From: an uncultured Clostridia bacterium
Lineage (GTDB): Bacteria; Bacillota; Clostridia; Lachnospirales; CAG-274
Assembly (NCBI GenBank): GCA_947630725.1
Contig: CANRIS010000023.1
Coordinates: forward strand, 1-38,205
Length of the DNA stretch: 38,205 nt
Direction: 5' to 3'
A model generated the notes under the pieces. It was given only the letters and a program-made list of their open reading frames with translations, was not told where the DNA came from and did not search any database. A program made the translations under genes and the position numbers. Shown here in pieces: positions 28,538 through 34,812 of this stretch; within the stretch, counting starts at the first letter, position 1, and every line of letters begins with the position of its first letter.

Positions 28538-28724
28538 AAAATAAATCTTCGTACTCCCCCTGTGTCATCTCCTGTATCTCATATAACCACGCGCCTGTGT
28601 GGTGATATTCTCTATCTGTCTTACGAGCATTTGCCACCCACTTCTTCGCTTCCGCTTCCGTAGCGCAAACCTTGTTCGCCCACCATTTCTTTTCTTGCGT
28701 TCTCTTGCACATTACTATAAACAT
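28536..28724 (-). CDS. Small phage protein, unknown
   Basis: 62 residues from ATG 28724 behind AAAAGGAG; a longer frame to 28775 only reads through the structured element. Sequence M-F-I-V-M-C-K-R-T, then K-K-W-W-A-N-K-V-C-A-T-E-A-E-A-K-K-W-V, then Y-H-H-T-G-A-W-L-Y-E-I. This strand-helix-strand outline with A-T-E-A-E-A-K-K suggests a tiny alpha/beta fold. It is placed between two copies of the intergenic RNA element. Confidence 0.78.
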   Translation of the reverse strand: MFIVMCKRTQEKKWWANKVCATEAEAKKWVANARKTDREYHHTGAWLYEIQEMTQGEYEDLF

Positions 28725-28734
28725 CTCAATCTCC

Positions 28735-28799
28735 TTTTGCGGTATCGGCACTTGCAACCGTGTCCGCCGTGGCATTACTCCCTTTCGGGAGTGCTCTGC
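28735..28799 (-). ncRNA. Structured intergenic element, copy 2
   Basis: Directly follows the TAA of the 97-residue gene (28802-28800). Hairpin 1 ACTCCC-GAAA-GGGAGT (28792-28777), flanked by GCAGAGC and AATGCC. Hairpin 2: outer GCGG/CCGC, ACA opposite ATA, inner CGG/CCG, loop TTGCAAGTG (28767-28739), then AAAAGGAG. Confidence 0.78.
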
Positions 28800-29093
28800 T
28801 TAGTGAAATCTGTATGTGTCCAACCCGTTTGTGTCAGTGTATGTAATCTTGCCGTCTGTCAAGTATTCAAGTCCGTATTTGTGGTCACGTAACCAATTCC
28901 AAAAACTTTGCTCCAACATCTCAGCGTTCTTACGCTCAACTGCGTTTCTCAAAGGTATATTGTCAAACACTCTGTATGTTCCGCAAATCTCTTCTTCGGT
29001 AATTCTTCCTAAAAACTCGATTGCTTGCTCATCGTCTAAGTAGTAAAATCTTTCAATGTCCTTTATCTCTTTTTCTGTAAGTCCCTTTTTCAT
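28800..29093 (-). CDS. Small phage protein, unknown
   Basis: 97 residues, ATG 29093 behind AAAGGAG, first gene after the 29139 promoter. Charged helices (L-T-E-K-E-I-K-D-I-E-R-F-Y-Y-L, A-I-E-F-L-G-R-I-T-E-E-E) with D-D-E-Q-A, then F-W-N-W-L-R-D-H-K-Y-G and a beta end. No family recognised. Leader contains GGGC-GACA-GCCC just before the ribosome site. Confidence 0.77.
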   Translation of the reverse strand: MKKGLTEKEIKDIERFYYLDDEQAIEFLGRITEEEICGTYRVFDNIPLRNAVERKNAEMLEQSFWNWLRDHKYGLEYLTDGKITYTDTNGLDTYRFH

Positions 29094-29138
29094 TGTTTGC
29101 TCCTTTGGGCTGTCGCCCTCTTTGTTTTTTACAAGTAT

Positions 29139-29167
29139 ATTATATCACCCGATTTTTGATTTGTCAA
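29139..29167 (-). promoter_or_regulatory. Early promoter
   Basis: TTGACA (29167-29162), 17-nt spacer, TATAAT (29144-29139) preceded by GGTGA. Upstream is the recurrent TATAAA-TTTTTATAAAAAAC stretch, which also supplies the last codons of the small frame at 29175-29303. Confidence 0.87.
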
Positions 29168-29174
29168 TAGTTTT

Positions 29175-29303
29175 TTATAAAAATTTATAAAATATTTTTC
29201 CATATGAAAACGCCCCCGCATTATCTACTGACCGCTCGCGCATAAACGCAAGTATTCGATAATAACAGAGACGTGGCTGTGCTTCATATAGCGCACAGTA
29301 CAT
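29175..29303 (-). CDS. Candidate small protein of 42 residues
   Basis: ATG 29303 comes one base after the TGA of the two-HTH regulator (TGATATG), so coupled translation is possible; no clear ribosome site. The product begins M-Y-C-A-L-Y-E-A-Q-P-R and ends G-K-I-F-Y-K-F-L. Other genes placed directly before early promoters end alike (F-Y-K-K-L, S-Y-K-N-L), because the promoter's AT-rich upstream part is coding in each. That parallel is the main support. Confidence 0.4.
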   Translation of the reverse strand: MYCALYEAQPRLCYYRILAFMRERSVDNAGAFSYGKIFYKFL

Positions 29304-29304
29304 A

Positions 29305-29574
29305 TCATTTGAACCGTTGTATAACCGCGTGAACCCTTTGCCGTGTTATGCCCAAATCACGCGCGACATCGCTCTGACTTTTATCGGGATTGTCCAAAAT
29401 ATATCCCATTATTTCAGACGCTCTGAAATTGACATCTGCGAACTTCACTCCCGCGCTATTCAATACCCTATAAATATACGACGCGCTCCGCTTGTATTTT
29501 TCCGCAAGCGTTTTCACATCTGTCCCGCCGTTATAATCGCTCACTATTGCCTTTTGCAATTCTGTTTCCGTCAT
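29305..29574 (-). CDS. DNA-binding protein with two helix-turn-helix segments
   Basis: 89 residues, ATG 29574 behind GAGGAG, first gene after the promoter at 29608. Residues 15-42 (T-D-V-K-T-L-A-E-K-Y-K-R-S-A-S-Y-I-Y-R-V-L) resemble a transposase or Hin-type helix-turn-helix. Residues 52-86 (I-L-D-N-P-D-K-S-Q-S-D-V-A-R-D-L-G-I, then R-Q-R-V-H-A-V-I-Q-R) are a second one. Being first in the early region, just after a terminator, it is a good candidate for an early transcription regulator. Confidence 0.82.
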   Translation of the reverse strand: MTETELQKAIVSDYNGGTDVKTLAEKYKRSASYIYRVLNSAGVKFADVNFRASEIMGYILDNPDKSQSDVARDLGITRQRVHAVIQRFK

Positions 29575-29607
29575 CTCGCATATCTCCTCTTATACCACTA
29601 TATAAAT

Positions 29608-29637
29608 ATTATATCACATCTTTTTGATATTTGTCAA
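29608..29637 (-). promoter_or_regulatory. First early promoter
   Basis: TTGACA (29637-29632), 18-nt spacer, TATAAT (29613-29608) preceded by TGTGA. It lies about 30 bases downstream of a terminator, marking the start of the early region. Confidence 0.85.
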
Positions 29638-29665
29638 TAGATTTTTATAATATTTACAAAATACC

Positions 29666-29698
29666 AAAAATAAAAGGCGAGGTTTTGCCCCCGCCTTT
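29666..29698 (-). terminator. Rho-independent terminator after the virion-accessory cassette
   Basis: AAAGGCG (29698-29692) pairs with CGCCTTT (29679-29673); three inner pairs (GGG with CCT, one wobble) extend the stem to 10 bp around a GCAAAA loop. TTTTATTTTT follows. Confidence 0.88.
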
Positions 29699-29710
29699 CG
29701 GAACGAAAGT

Positions 29711-30091
29711 TCAGTCAACTATCCAAAAGCAATCTACCCTTTTGTGTGAGCAATCCCATATATCGGGTACTTCGCCATAAATGCTACAAGTCAAGTGACC
29801 CTCTATGCGGATAATCAACCGCTCATCGGGGAATGCTCGCGCCAAATCTTCTACGCGCTCGCCGTTTGTGCAATCATACACATTGTAGCAAAGCAAATCT
29901 TCTAACAAATAGTGATAACAGCATACGCAAAGCTCGTCACAATCGAACTTGTCTGCGGAGAGTTTAAGCAAATTTCGTACAGCGTTGTACTTCAAGTCCG
30001 TTGCCGTGCTTATTGCACGTGTTACACAATCTTCAAGCTCTTTACCGTCTTTTCGGCGATTGTAGAAGCGATATACGCCCCTGCTCATCAT
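29711..30091 (-). CDS. Cysteine-hydrolase-like (papain/NlpC-fold type) protein
   Basis: 126 residues, start ATG 30091 or 30088, overlapping the preceding gene. The pattern E-D-C-V-T-R-A-I-S-T-A-T (C22 at the start of a helix), then G-H-L-T-C-S-I-Y-G (H99) and P-D-I-W-D-C-S (D110 or D113) fits a Cys-His-Asp hydrolase of papain-like fold; I know similar small proteins from gut phages, with D-C-V-x-R-A-I and G-H-L-T conserved. The substrate is unknown; a peptidoglycan or protein peptidase is possible. It is last before the terminator, after virion-type genes. It is the only hydrolase candidate for lysis or entry. Confidence 0.7.
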   Translation of the reverse strand: MMSRGVYRFYNRRKDGKELEDCVTRAISTATDLKYNAVRNLLKLSADKFDCDELCVCCYHYLLEDLLCYNVYDCTNGERVEDLARAFPDERLIIRIEGHLTCSIYGEVPDIWDCSHKRVDCFWIVD

Positions 30092-30714
30092 TCACCGAGT
30101 ACTATTCTGCAATAATACTCACCCAGTTTTTCTGAACCCTCGAAAGCCGCGTCGTCATCTTCGAGCCACGCCTTTGCCATTTTCGTATAATAGCAAGCCT
30201 CTTTCTCTTTGGGGATAATCGTCCTCAAAGCGTCGCCCAAATCCGAGTACAACATATTAGCCGTCATACAAAGCTCTTTTTCGTCATACTCACGGAAGCG
30301 AATACCGAGCTTTTCAGCCTCAGCCTCAATTTGAGCTTTATCGAAGTGCTCACCCATTGACCCGTCCGCATTATGCAAATTGCGTTTCCACTCGTACATA
30401 TCTTGTTTAGTCATTATATACGCGTCATCGCTTGCATAATCCATATACGCGCTGTCACGGCGATAATCGCCTTTCGGCATATAGTCCATATCGTCCATAT
30501 CGTAATCGTCGTCGTCATAGTCACGGCGCGCTCTGTCGCCGCGATACATTGACCCGCCACGTCCATATCGCCCTGTGCCTTTCACGCCTTGTCTGCCGTC
30601 CCTGCGGGCATAATCGCCCTCAAAGTCCATTGACCCACGATAACCGCCTCTGCCACGCATATCACGTCCACGGCGCGCCCTATCACGCATTCTCATTCTA
30701 TCTTCGTATGCCAT
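30088..30714 (-). CDS. Arg/Gly/Asp-rich protein with helical C-terminal domain
   Basis: 208 residues. Residues 1-95 are low complexity: R-D-R-A-R-R-G-R-D-M-R-G-R-G-G-Y, then D-Y-D-D-D-D-Y-D-M-D-D-M. Residues 100-205 are a helical domain (M-T-K-Q-D-M-Y-E-W-K-R-N-L, H-F-D-K-A-Q-I-E-A-E-A-E-K-L-G-I, M-A-K-A-W-L-E-D-D-D). Genes of this build occur with the next three in gut phages, probably as virion parts; this is from memory of such loci. Function unknown. Confidence 0.8.
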   Translation of the reverse strand: MAYEDRMRMRDRARRGRDMRGRGGYRGSMDFEGDYARRDGRQGVKGTGRYGRGGSMYRGDRARRDYDDDDYDMDDMDYMPKGDYRRDSAYMDYASDDAYIMTKQDMYEWKRNLHNADGSMGEHFDKAQIEAEAEKLGIRFREYDEKELCMTANMLYSDLGDALRTIIPKEKEACYYTKMAKAWLEDDDAAFEGSEKLGEYYCRIVLGE

Positions 30715-30726
30715 AGTACACCCCCT

Positions 30727-31158
30727 TTACGCAATCTGTATAGCCGTAAGGCTCGACGTCGCATTTGTCAAAGCTCCGCCTGTTACGGTGTATTGTACTT
30801 GCGTGGGATATTGACCCGACGGGCAACGGAACACGCGCAAAGTGTAGGGCAAAGTGATGTTTACGGTATCACCCGCCGCACCCGCTGTTTGACTTGATGA
30901 CGCTACCACTACTCCATTGACTACGGCATTGACGGTTATCACACCCGCCGCCGTCGCGACAAGACTACCATTGAAAAGGAACGTATAAACGCCGTTTTGA
31001 TAAACGTTTACAACATTGTTCCCTGTTGTGGTAGGAACGAGCGCACGCCCACAACCGCACCTACGCGAACTTGTGACCTCGTTACCGAGCGGCAAAATAC
31101 CGCCTGCGGCAACCGCGCCCGAACCTACGCTGTTTTGTAAAAATAGAAAATTCGTCAT
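30727..31158 (-). CDS. Beta-rich protein, possible jelly-roll/TNF-like surface protein
   Basis: 143 residues. After a short N-terminus with a C-G-C-G motif near 34, residues 50-143 consist of Val/Thr/Ala-rich strands (G-V-Y-T-F-L-F-N-G-S-L-V, G-V-I-T-V-N-A-V-V-N-G-V-V-V, V-N-I-T-L-P-Y-T-L-R-V) ending S-S-L-T-A-I-Q-I-A. The outline V-Y-x-F-x-F-N-G then a last T-A-I-Q strand is like bacterial C1q/TNF-type domains found in virion and spore-surface proteins. Likely a virion or surface protein; inferred. Confidence 0.75.
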   Translation of the reverse strand: MTNFLFLQNSVGSGAVAAGGILPLGNEVTSSRRCGCGRALVPTTTGNNVVNVYQNGVYTFLFNGSLVATAAGVITVNAVVNGVVVASSSQTAGAAGDTVNITLPYTLRVFRCPSGQYPTQVQYTVTGGALTNATSSLTAIQIA

Positions 31159-31177
31159 TGTCGTATTCTCCTGTCAA

Positions 31178-31900
31178 TTAGAAGCCGAACGCTCCGCAAG
31201 CGCAACCGCTGTTGCAACCGCAACTACTCTGTGCATAGGGATAGCCGAATGCCGATTGATACGGACTGCAAGTGATGTATGCGGGCTTTGCAACGGGCAA
31301 CAGTGCGTCAATGATTGTACGCGTTTGTGCATTCTGCGAGAGTTGAGCCGTGAGGAGCGCGTTTTCGCTCTGCAAGCTCGAAATTTTCTCATTGCACAAA
31401 TAGCCGAGGATAGCTTGCGTATTATCCTTGCCTGCCTGTATAATTGCCGCCGTATTAGCCGCCGATTGGCAAGCAACGTCTTTGACGTCCGCTCTTAAAT
31501 CGCAGCAACACGAGGCGAGCTGAGAGGACAGACCTTGCATTGCAAGCTGACTTTGATAGCCCTGTGTCGTGATTGCATTGTTCACGCCGCCAAAACCTTG
31601 ACAAAGTGTTTGCTGAACGCCTGCAAAACCGTTAAGCAAACCTGTGTTGACCGCATAAAAGCCGTCACAAAGACCGCTCTGCAAGCTACGGACAGCCGCG
31701 TCCGTGTTGTTAAAATTCAAAGCTGTACACAAATCTGCTTGTGTCACTCCGCCTTGATTGCCGCCCCCGAAAAGACCGCCGTTTCTGCCGAAGATAGCCG
31801 CAACTATGACAAGCGCAATTATAGCCCACCAACTGTTGCCAATACTATCGTTGTTTGACCCGCCACTTACGACGGGGATTTCACCTTCAAAATAAGCCAT
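31178..31900 (-). CDS. Gut-phage virion-type protein with Trp/Gly-rich hydrophobic N-terminus
   Basis: 240 residues behind AGGAG. Residues 1-50: S-G-G-S-N-N-D, then a hydrophobic segment W-W-A-I-I-A-L-V-I-V-A-A-I-F and G-G-L-F-G-G-G. Residues 55-200: T-Q-A-D-L-C-T-A-L-N-F-N-N, G-L-C-D-G-F-Y-A-V-N-T-G-L-L-N-G-F, C-C-C-D-L-R, then I-L-G-Y-L-C-N-E-K-I-S-S-L-Q coiled coil. End: P-A-Y-I-T-C-S-P-Y and a Cys-rich tail. This exact design is widespread in gut Firmicute phages, I believe near structural genes, with no known role. The hydrophobic segment suggests membrane contact or ejection. Confidence 0.82.
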   Translation of the reverse strand: MAYFEGEIPVVSGGSNNDSIGNSWWAIIALVIVAAIFGRNGGLFGGGNQGGVTQADLCTALNFNNTDAAVRSLQSGLCDGFYAVNTGLLNGFAGVQQTLCQGFGGVNNAITTQGYQSQLAMQGLSSQLASCCCDLRADVKDVACQSAANTAAIIQAGKDNTQAILGYLCNEKISSLQSENALLTAQLSQNAQTRTIIDALLPVAKPAYITCSPYQSAFGYPYAQSSCGCNSGCACGAFGF

Positions 31901-31959
31901 TGTTTACTCCTATAATTTTTTATTTATTCACCGCGCTAGTGCACTTCGCGCGCCAAATA

Positions 31960-32313
31960 TCACTTGCCTTTTTTCAACGCGCCCACTAAATCGCCAATCA
32001 TCGAGCGCACATCGCTTTCATCAATGTTATTCTCTTTCATCACTTGCCCAATAATCTCTTTTGGATTGATACCCATTGCGCCCATTTTTTGCTTGATACT
32101 CCGCAATTCGGGCATAACCAAATACAGCCCGCGCTCAACCGCTTGCGGCGTGATATTTTTGCTCTTCAAAGCCTTAATGACGGTATATACGTCAGTGCCG
32201 CCCTGTATCATTCCGACAACTTGATTTATCGTCTGCATTATGTTTGCAGGAACAGGCGTATTGCCTAACATCTGCATACCGCCGTTTGCTCCACCATTCA
32301 AAGGATTACTCAT
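31960..32313 (-). CDS. Small helical virion-cassette protein
   Basis: 117 residues, start overlapping the upstream stop by eight bases. N-terminus Gly/Asn/Met-rich (N-G-G-A-N-G-G-M-Q-M-L-G), then helices (I-N-Q-V-V-G-M-I-Q-G, V-Y-T-V-I-K-A-L-K-S-K, I-I-G-Q-V-M-K-E-N) and a Lys-rich end. It belongs to the same gut-phage cassette as its neighbours. No catalytic motif; structural or chaperone role is inferred only from company. Confidence 0.78.
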   Translation of the reverse strand: MSNPLNGGANGGMQMLGNTPVPANIMQTINQVVGMIQGGTDVYTVIKALKSKNITPQAVERGLYLVMPELRSIKQKMGAMGINPKEIIGQVMKENNIDESDVRSMIGDLVGALKKGK

Positions 32314-32788
32314 CTATAATCTCCCCCCTTTTCACTATGCCTTTCACCGACTGCTGTATGTCGCGTATCTGCTCAAACAGTTTGTTATACTCATCGCGCG
32401 TGACAAAATCGCCAGTCTGAGGCTGTGTGGCGGGCTCTGCCGCGACTTCCTTATGTTCCTTGATGTCATATGCCACCGCCGTCTTGCGCCCCTGTGCGTC
32501 CGTTTTAACCTCAATAATCATCGGCAAATCTTGATGAACGTAAATCACTTCACTGTTCGGCGATGCCTGCCTGTTCATCGCGTCGTCAACATTGCGCACA
32601 TATATTTTGTTCGTCGCTACCTGCTGTTGCTGTACCTGCTGTTGTACAGGCTGTTGCTGGAATGCCCCTGTCGCCGCTTGTAAGGGCATTTGCGGCACGT
32701 TGACCGCGGGCTGGTAAGGTTGATTAACCATATACGGATTTTGATACTGTGGGCTTCCAAAGCCGCCCAAATTGTACGGATACGCCAT
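32306..32788 (-). CDS. Pro/Gln-rich virion-cassette protein
   Basis: 160 residues from ATG 32788 (GGAG, 10-nt spacing); a GTG at 32797 is too close. Residues 1-60 are Tyr/Pro/Asn/Gln-rich (N-P-Y-M-V-N-Q-P-Y-Q-P, Q-Q-Q-P-V-Q-Q-Q-V-Q-Q-Q-Q), then I-Y-V-R-N-V-D-D-A, P-N-S-E-V-I-Y-V-H (a small beta domain), a linker, and a C-terminal helix with Y-N-K-L-F-E-Q-I-R-D-I-Q-Q-S-V. The beta domain with N-V-D-D-A-x-x-x-x-A recurs in gut phage genomes at this place. Probably a virion part. Confidence 0.78.
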   Translation of the reverse strand: MAYPYNLGGFGSPQYQNPYMVNQPYQPAVNVPQMPLQAATGAFQQQPVQQQVQQQQVATNKIYVRNVDDAMNRQASPNSEVIYVHQDLPMIIEVKTDAQGRKTAVAYDIKEHKEVAAEPATQPQTGDFVTRDEYNKLFEQIRDIQQSVKGIVKRGEIIDE

Positions 32789-32793
32789 ACTCG

Positions 32794-33111
32794 TCACTCT
32801 CCTTTATGTTTGATTTTCTCAATAAGACAACTTGTGATATGCGGACTGACGCAATCTATATCCCGCTTGAACTCCGACAAAATGCGCTCCAAGATTTCCA
32901 ACGTCCGACTGTCGCCATAATAGTCCCTCAACGTTTCCACCGCTTCCGTCATATCGTTTACGTCTAAGCACATATCTTTTTCGTAATACTCAATGATTGT
33001 CGTCAAATCCGCTATGCGCGCAAAATCGTCCCACGTAGGCTGTGCTTTGTTTTCAAGCTTCAAAAGCTCCCTGTGAGCTATCGTCAATATGTTTTTCTCC
33101 GCGCTTCTCAT
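32794..33111 (-). CDS. Helical protein, unknown
   Basis: 105 residues. ATG 33111 has AGG only one base away, so the start is weak. Helices I-L-T-I-A-H-R-E-L-L-K-L-E, W-D-D-F-A-R-I-A-D-L-T-T-I-I-E-Y and M-T-E-A-V-E-T-L-R-D-Y-Y-G. First gene after the terminator at 33125-33153; no promoter of its own is clear, so read-through may supply its transcript. Similar helical proteins precede the cassette in gut phages. Role unknown. Confidence 0.72.
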   Translation of the reverse strand: MRSAEKNILTIAHRELLKLENKAQPTWDDFARIADLTTIIEYYEKDMCLDVNDMTEAVETLRDYYGDSRTLEILERILSEFKRDIDCVSPHITSCLIEKIKHKGE

Positions 33112-33124
33112 ACCTAAATTGTAT

Positions 33125-33153
33125 AAAAAAATAAGCGGCTCAACCTGCCGCTT
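33125..33153 (-). terminator. Rho-independent terminator after the sigma-like regulator
   Basis: AAGCGGC (33153-33147) pairs with GCCGCTT (33139-33133), 7 bp, loop AGGTTGA, followed after one A by seven U (33131-33125). Confidence 0.88.
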
Positions 33154-33260
33154 TCCTGCCCGTTTCTTACCGCTAAACTGTCAAAAAACTGTCATAAATG
33201 AGAACGCGCCGCCATTTCTGACGAACGCGCTCCCGAGTGAGATATATATTTGTAAACAAG
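33154..33260 (-). other. Intergenic stretch with short direct repeats, possible regulatory region
   Basis: Between the sigma-like regulator stop and the terminator. It contains GCGCGTTC twice (minus strand, at 33230-33223 and 33206-33199) and GACAGTTT twice (at 33194-33187 and 33182-33175). A TTGACA (33184-33179) has no matching -10 box. Possible binding sites; no gene seen. Confidence 0.4.
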
Positions 33261-33476
33261 CTATTTTTTCATTTCATACTTGTAAATCTGTGCCAACTTG
33301 CGCTGATTTCTATAATACCTGCTTTCGCTAATGTGCAATCTCAAACAGATTTCCGTAACTGACGGCTCGTTTTCGTCGAAAAAACGCAATTTTAGAATTT
33401 CCTTTTGCAATGCGGTCAATCCTGCATTTGCGCAATAGTCCTCGACTTCATACCGTGTGAGCCGTTCGTGCGTCAT
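33261..33476 (-). CDS. Sigma-70 region-4-like transcription regulator
   Basis: 71 residues. It is essentially one region-4 domain: Y-C-A-N-A-G-L-T-A-L-Q-K-E-I-L-K-L-R-F-F (about 13-32), then P-S-V-T-E-I-C-L-R-L-H-I-S-E-S-R-Y-Y-R split as the helix-turn-helix (about 38-56), then a basic end. Single-domain proteins of this type (ArpU/RinA-like) drive late gene transcription in Firmicute phages. It is the last gene before a terminator and follows fibre and membrane genes. A late activator role is inferred. Confidence 0.8.
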   Translation of the reverse strand: MTHERLTRYEVEDYCANAGLTALQKEILKLRFFDENEPSVTEICLRLHISESRYYRNQRKLAQIYKYEMKK

Positions 33477-33479
33477 ATC

Positions 33480-33914
33480 TTAAAAAGTCCCCTCTTCCGT
33501 ATCGTCACTTTGCGGCTCCTCGTTACCGAAGTCTGATTTCTGTTGCCGTTTCCAGCATTCACTGTTTGCCGCACTTTGTACGTGCGCCTTCTGCTTGTGA
33601 CTATACGCATATACCGCTCCTACTGTTAAAATCGCTATCGCGACAATAACCGTTATACAAATAATCAATGTATTATTATCTTTCGCAGGCTGTTCCGTTA
33701 CTTGTTCAACGTGCGAATTATCTCCGCCTGTAAAACCTTCCGCGTCTTGCTGTATATCCACCTCATACACATCGGTCGTCGTAATTTCAAAGTCCGCTAC
33801 GCAAATCATCGTCACTATAAAAAGCAATATCGCAAGCACTATGACGGCTATTGTCAGCCCTTTCACGCGCTTGCGCAACTGCTTTATATATTCATCGTAC
33901 ATTTGCTTTGTCAT
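33480..33914 (-). CDS. Two-helix membrane protein
   Basis: 144 residues, ATGA overlap with the upstream stop. Membrane segments at about 19-40 (L-T-I-A-V-I-V-L-A-I-L-L-F-I-V-T) and 83-104 (L-I-I-C-I-T-V-I-V-A-I-A-I-L-T-V-G-A-V) with a 40-residue acidic loop between, probably outside, and a polar C-terminus. Could be a lysis protein (spanin or holin helper) or superinfection factor. It lies in a block of three membrane-protein genes, typical of a lysis module; no enzyme is present beside it. Confidence 0.77.
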   Translation of the reverse strand: MTKQMYDEYIKQLRKRVKGLTIAVIVLAILLFIVTMICVADFEITTTDVYEVDIQQDAEGFTGGDNSHVEQVTEQPAKDNNTLIICITVIVAIAILTVGAVYAYSHKQKAHVQSAANSECWKRQQKSDFGNEEPQSDDTEEGTF

Positions 33915-34387
33915 TTCTTGTCGCCGTCTGCCTCGTCTTTCTTTTGAGGCACTATCCTATCGACAAGCTGATTGAATTTGTCATCGGCATTTTTTACATC
34001 TTTTTGAGCCTCGACAAAATCCTCTGCGACCGTCTCATTGTCAATCTTCTCTCCGCTCTTAAAACGCACTATCAATCGCTCCAAAAACGCGTAAATGACT
34101 TGACTGACCGTGCCCCACCGCAAACACATTTCCCACGAAAATTTATACGGTATGAGCGTATAAAAACCGCCAAACACAAAGCCAAACGCAATCGGCACAA
34201 ACATAATCGAGATGTTCACAAGTCTACGGATTTTCTCATCGGCAATCTTGCTTGTCAACTTCTTAATAGGCAATTTCACAATCTGTGTGAGCACAATAAC
34301 GCCTACCAAAGTGACCCAAAACAGCCAACGCGGATATTCCGTGAACTCCGACATCGCCCCTGTCAAATAATTAAGTACGACGTCCAT
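33911..34387 (-). CDS. Membrane protein, holin candidate
   Basis: 158 residues. Hydrophobic segments at about 20-40 (W-L-F-W-V-T-L-V-G-V-I-V-L-T) and 60-85 (I-S-I-M-F-V-P-I-A-F-G-F-V-F-G-G-F-Y-T-L), perhaps a third at 88-105, then a charged C-terminal helix ending K-K-D-E-A-D-G-D-K-K. Basic helices between the segments and a charged tail fit holins of Firmicute phages. Location after the fibre genes also fits. No endolysin lies next to it, so the call is tentative. Confidence 0.7.
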   Translation of the reverse strand: MDVVLNYLTGAMSEFTEYPRWLFWVTLVGVIVLTQIVKLPIKKLTSKIADEKIRRLVNISIMFVPIAFGFVFGGFYTLIPYKFSWEMCLRWGTVSQVIYAFLERLIVRFKSGEKIDNETVAEDFVEAQKDVKNADDKFNQLVDRIVPQKKDEADGDKK

Positions 34388-34403
34388 TTTTCACACCCCC
34401 GAT

Positions 34404-34748
34404 TTATTGCTCCAAAGCCGCAATCATCTCTTTCAGCTTTTCAATCTGCGCGTCAATAGGATAAACTACTGTTTCTGCCGACTTTGCCGCCTCTTCGTCA
34501 ATCTGCGCCTTGTGCGTCGCAATCATTCCGTCATACGTCGCTTTAAGCTCCGCCGCCTGTGCGTCATATTGCGCTTTCAGCTGTGCCGCCGCCGCATTAT
34601 ATCTCTCCGTCTGCTCTTTGAGATATGCGTCAAAACCCGCTCTAAGCTCTGCCGCCTTTGCTATTTTCGCCTCATTGAACTCACGCGTTTTCTGCGCCTC
34701 AAGCTGTTGGAGCGCATTCTTCAAAATGATAACTGAATTCTGTGACAT
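34404..34748 (-). CDS. Coiled-coil protein, unknown
   Basis: 114 residues from ATG 34748 (AGGG, 7-nt spacing); a TTG at 34754 is less likely. Nearly the whole protein is a heptad-rich helix (L-K-N-A-L-Q-Q-L-E-A-Q-K-T-R-E-F, Y-N-A-A-A-A-Q-L-K-A-Q-Y-D-A-Q-A split by breaks), ending in a second helix I-D-A-Q-I-E-K-L-K-E-M. It could be a virion rod or a partner of the neighbouring membrane proteins. First gene after a promoter at 34771-34799. Confidence 0.75.
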   Translation of the reverse strand: MSQNSVIILKNALQQLEAQKTREFNEAKIAKAAELRAGFDAYLKEQTERYNAAAAQLKAQYDAQAAELKATYDGMIATHKAQIDEEAAKSAETVVYPIDAQIEKLKEMIAALEQ

Positions 34749-34770
34749 TTTCAATCCCTCCGCAATTTTT

Positions 34771-34799
34771 ATTATATGCTACTTGCCTGTATTTTGCAA
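34771..34799 (-). promoter_or_regulatory. Promoter upstream of the coiled-coil and membrane genes
   Basis: TTGCAA (34799-34794), 17-nt spacer, TATAAT (34776-34771), no TGn extension. A 6-bp inverted repeat ACTTGC...GCAAGT (34802-34782) overlaps the -35 box, as an operator might. Confidence 0.6.
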
Positions 34800-34812
34800 G
34801 TGCTTTTTACAT

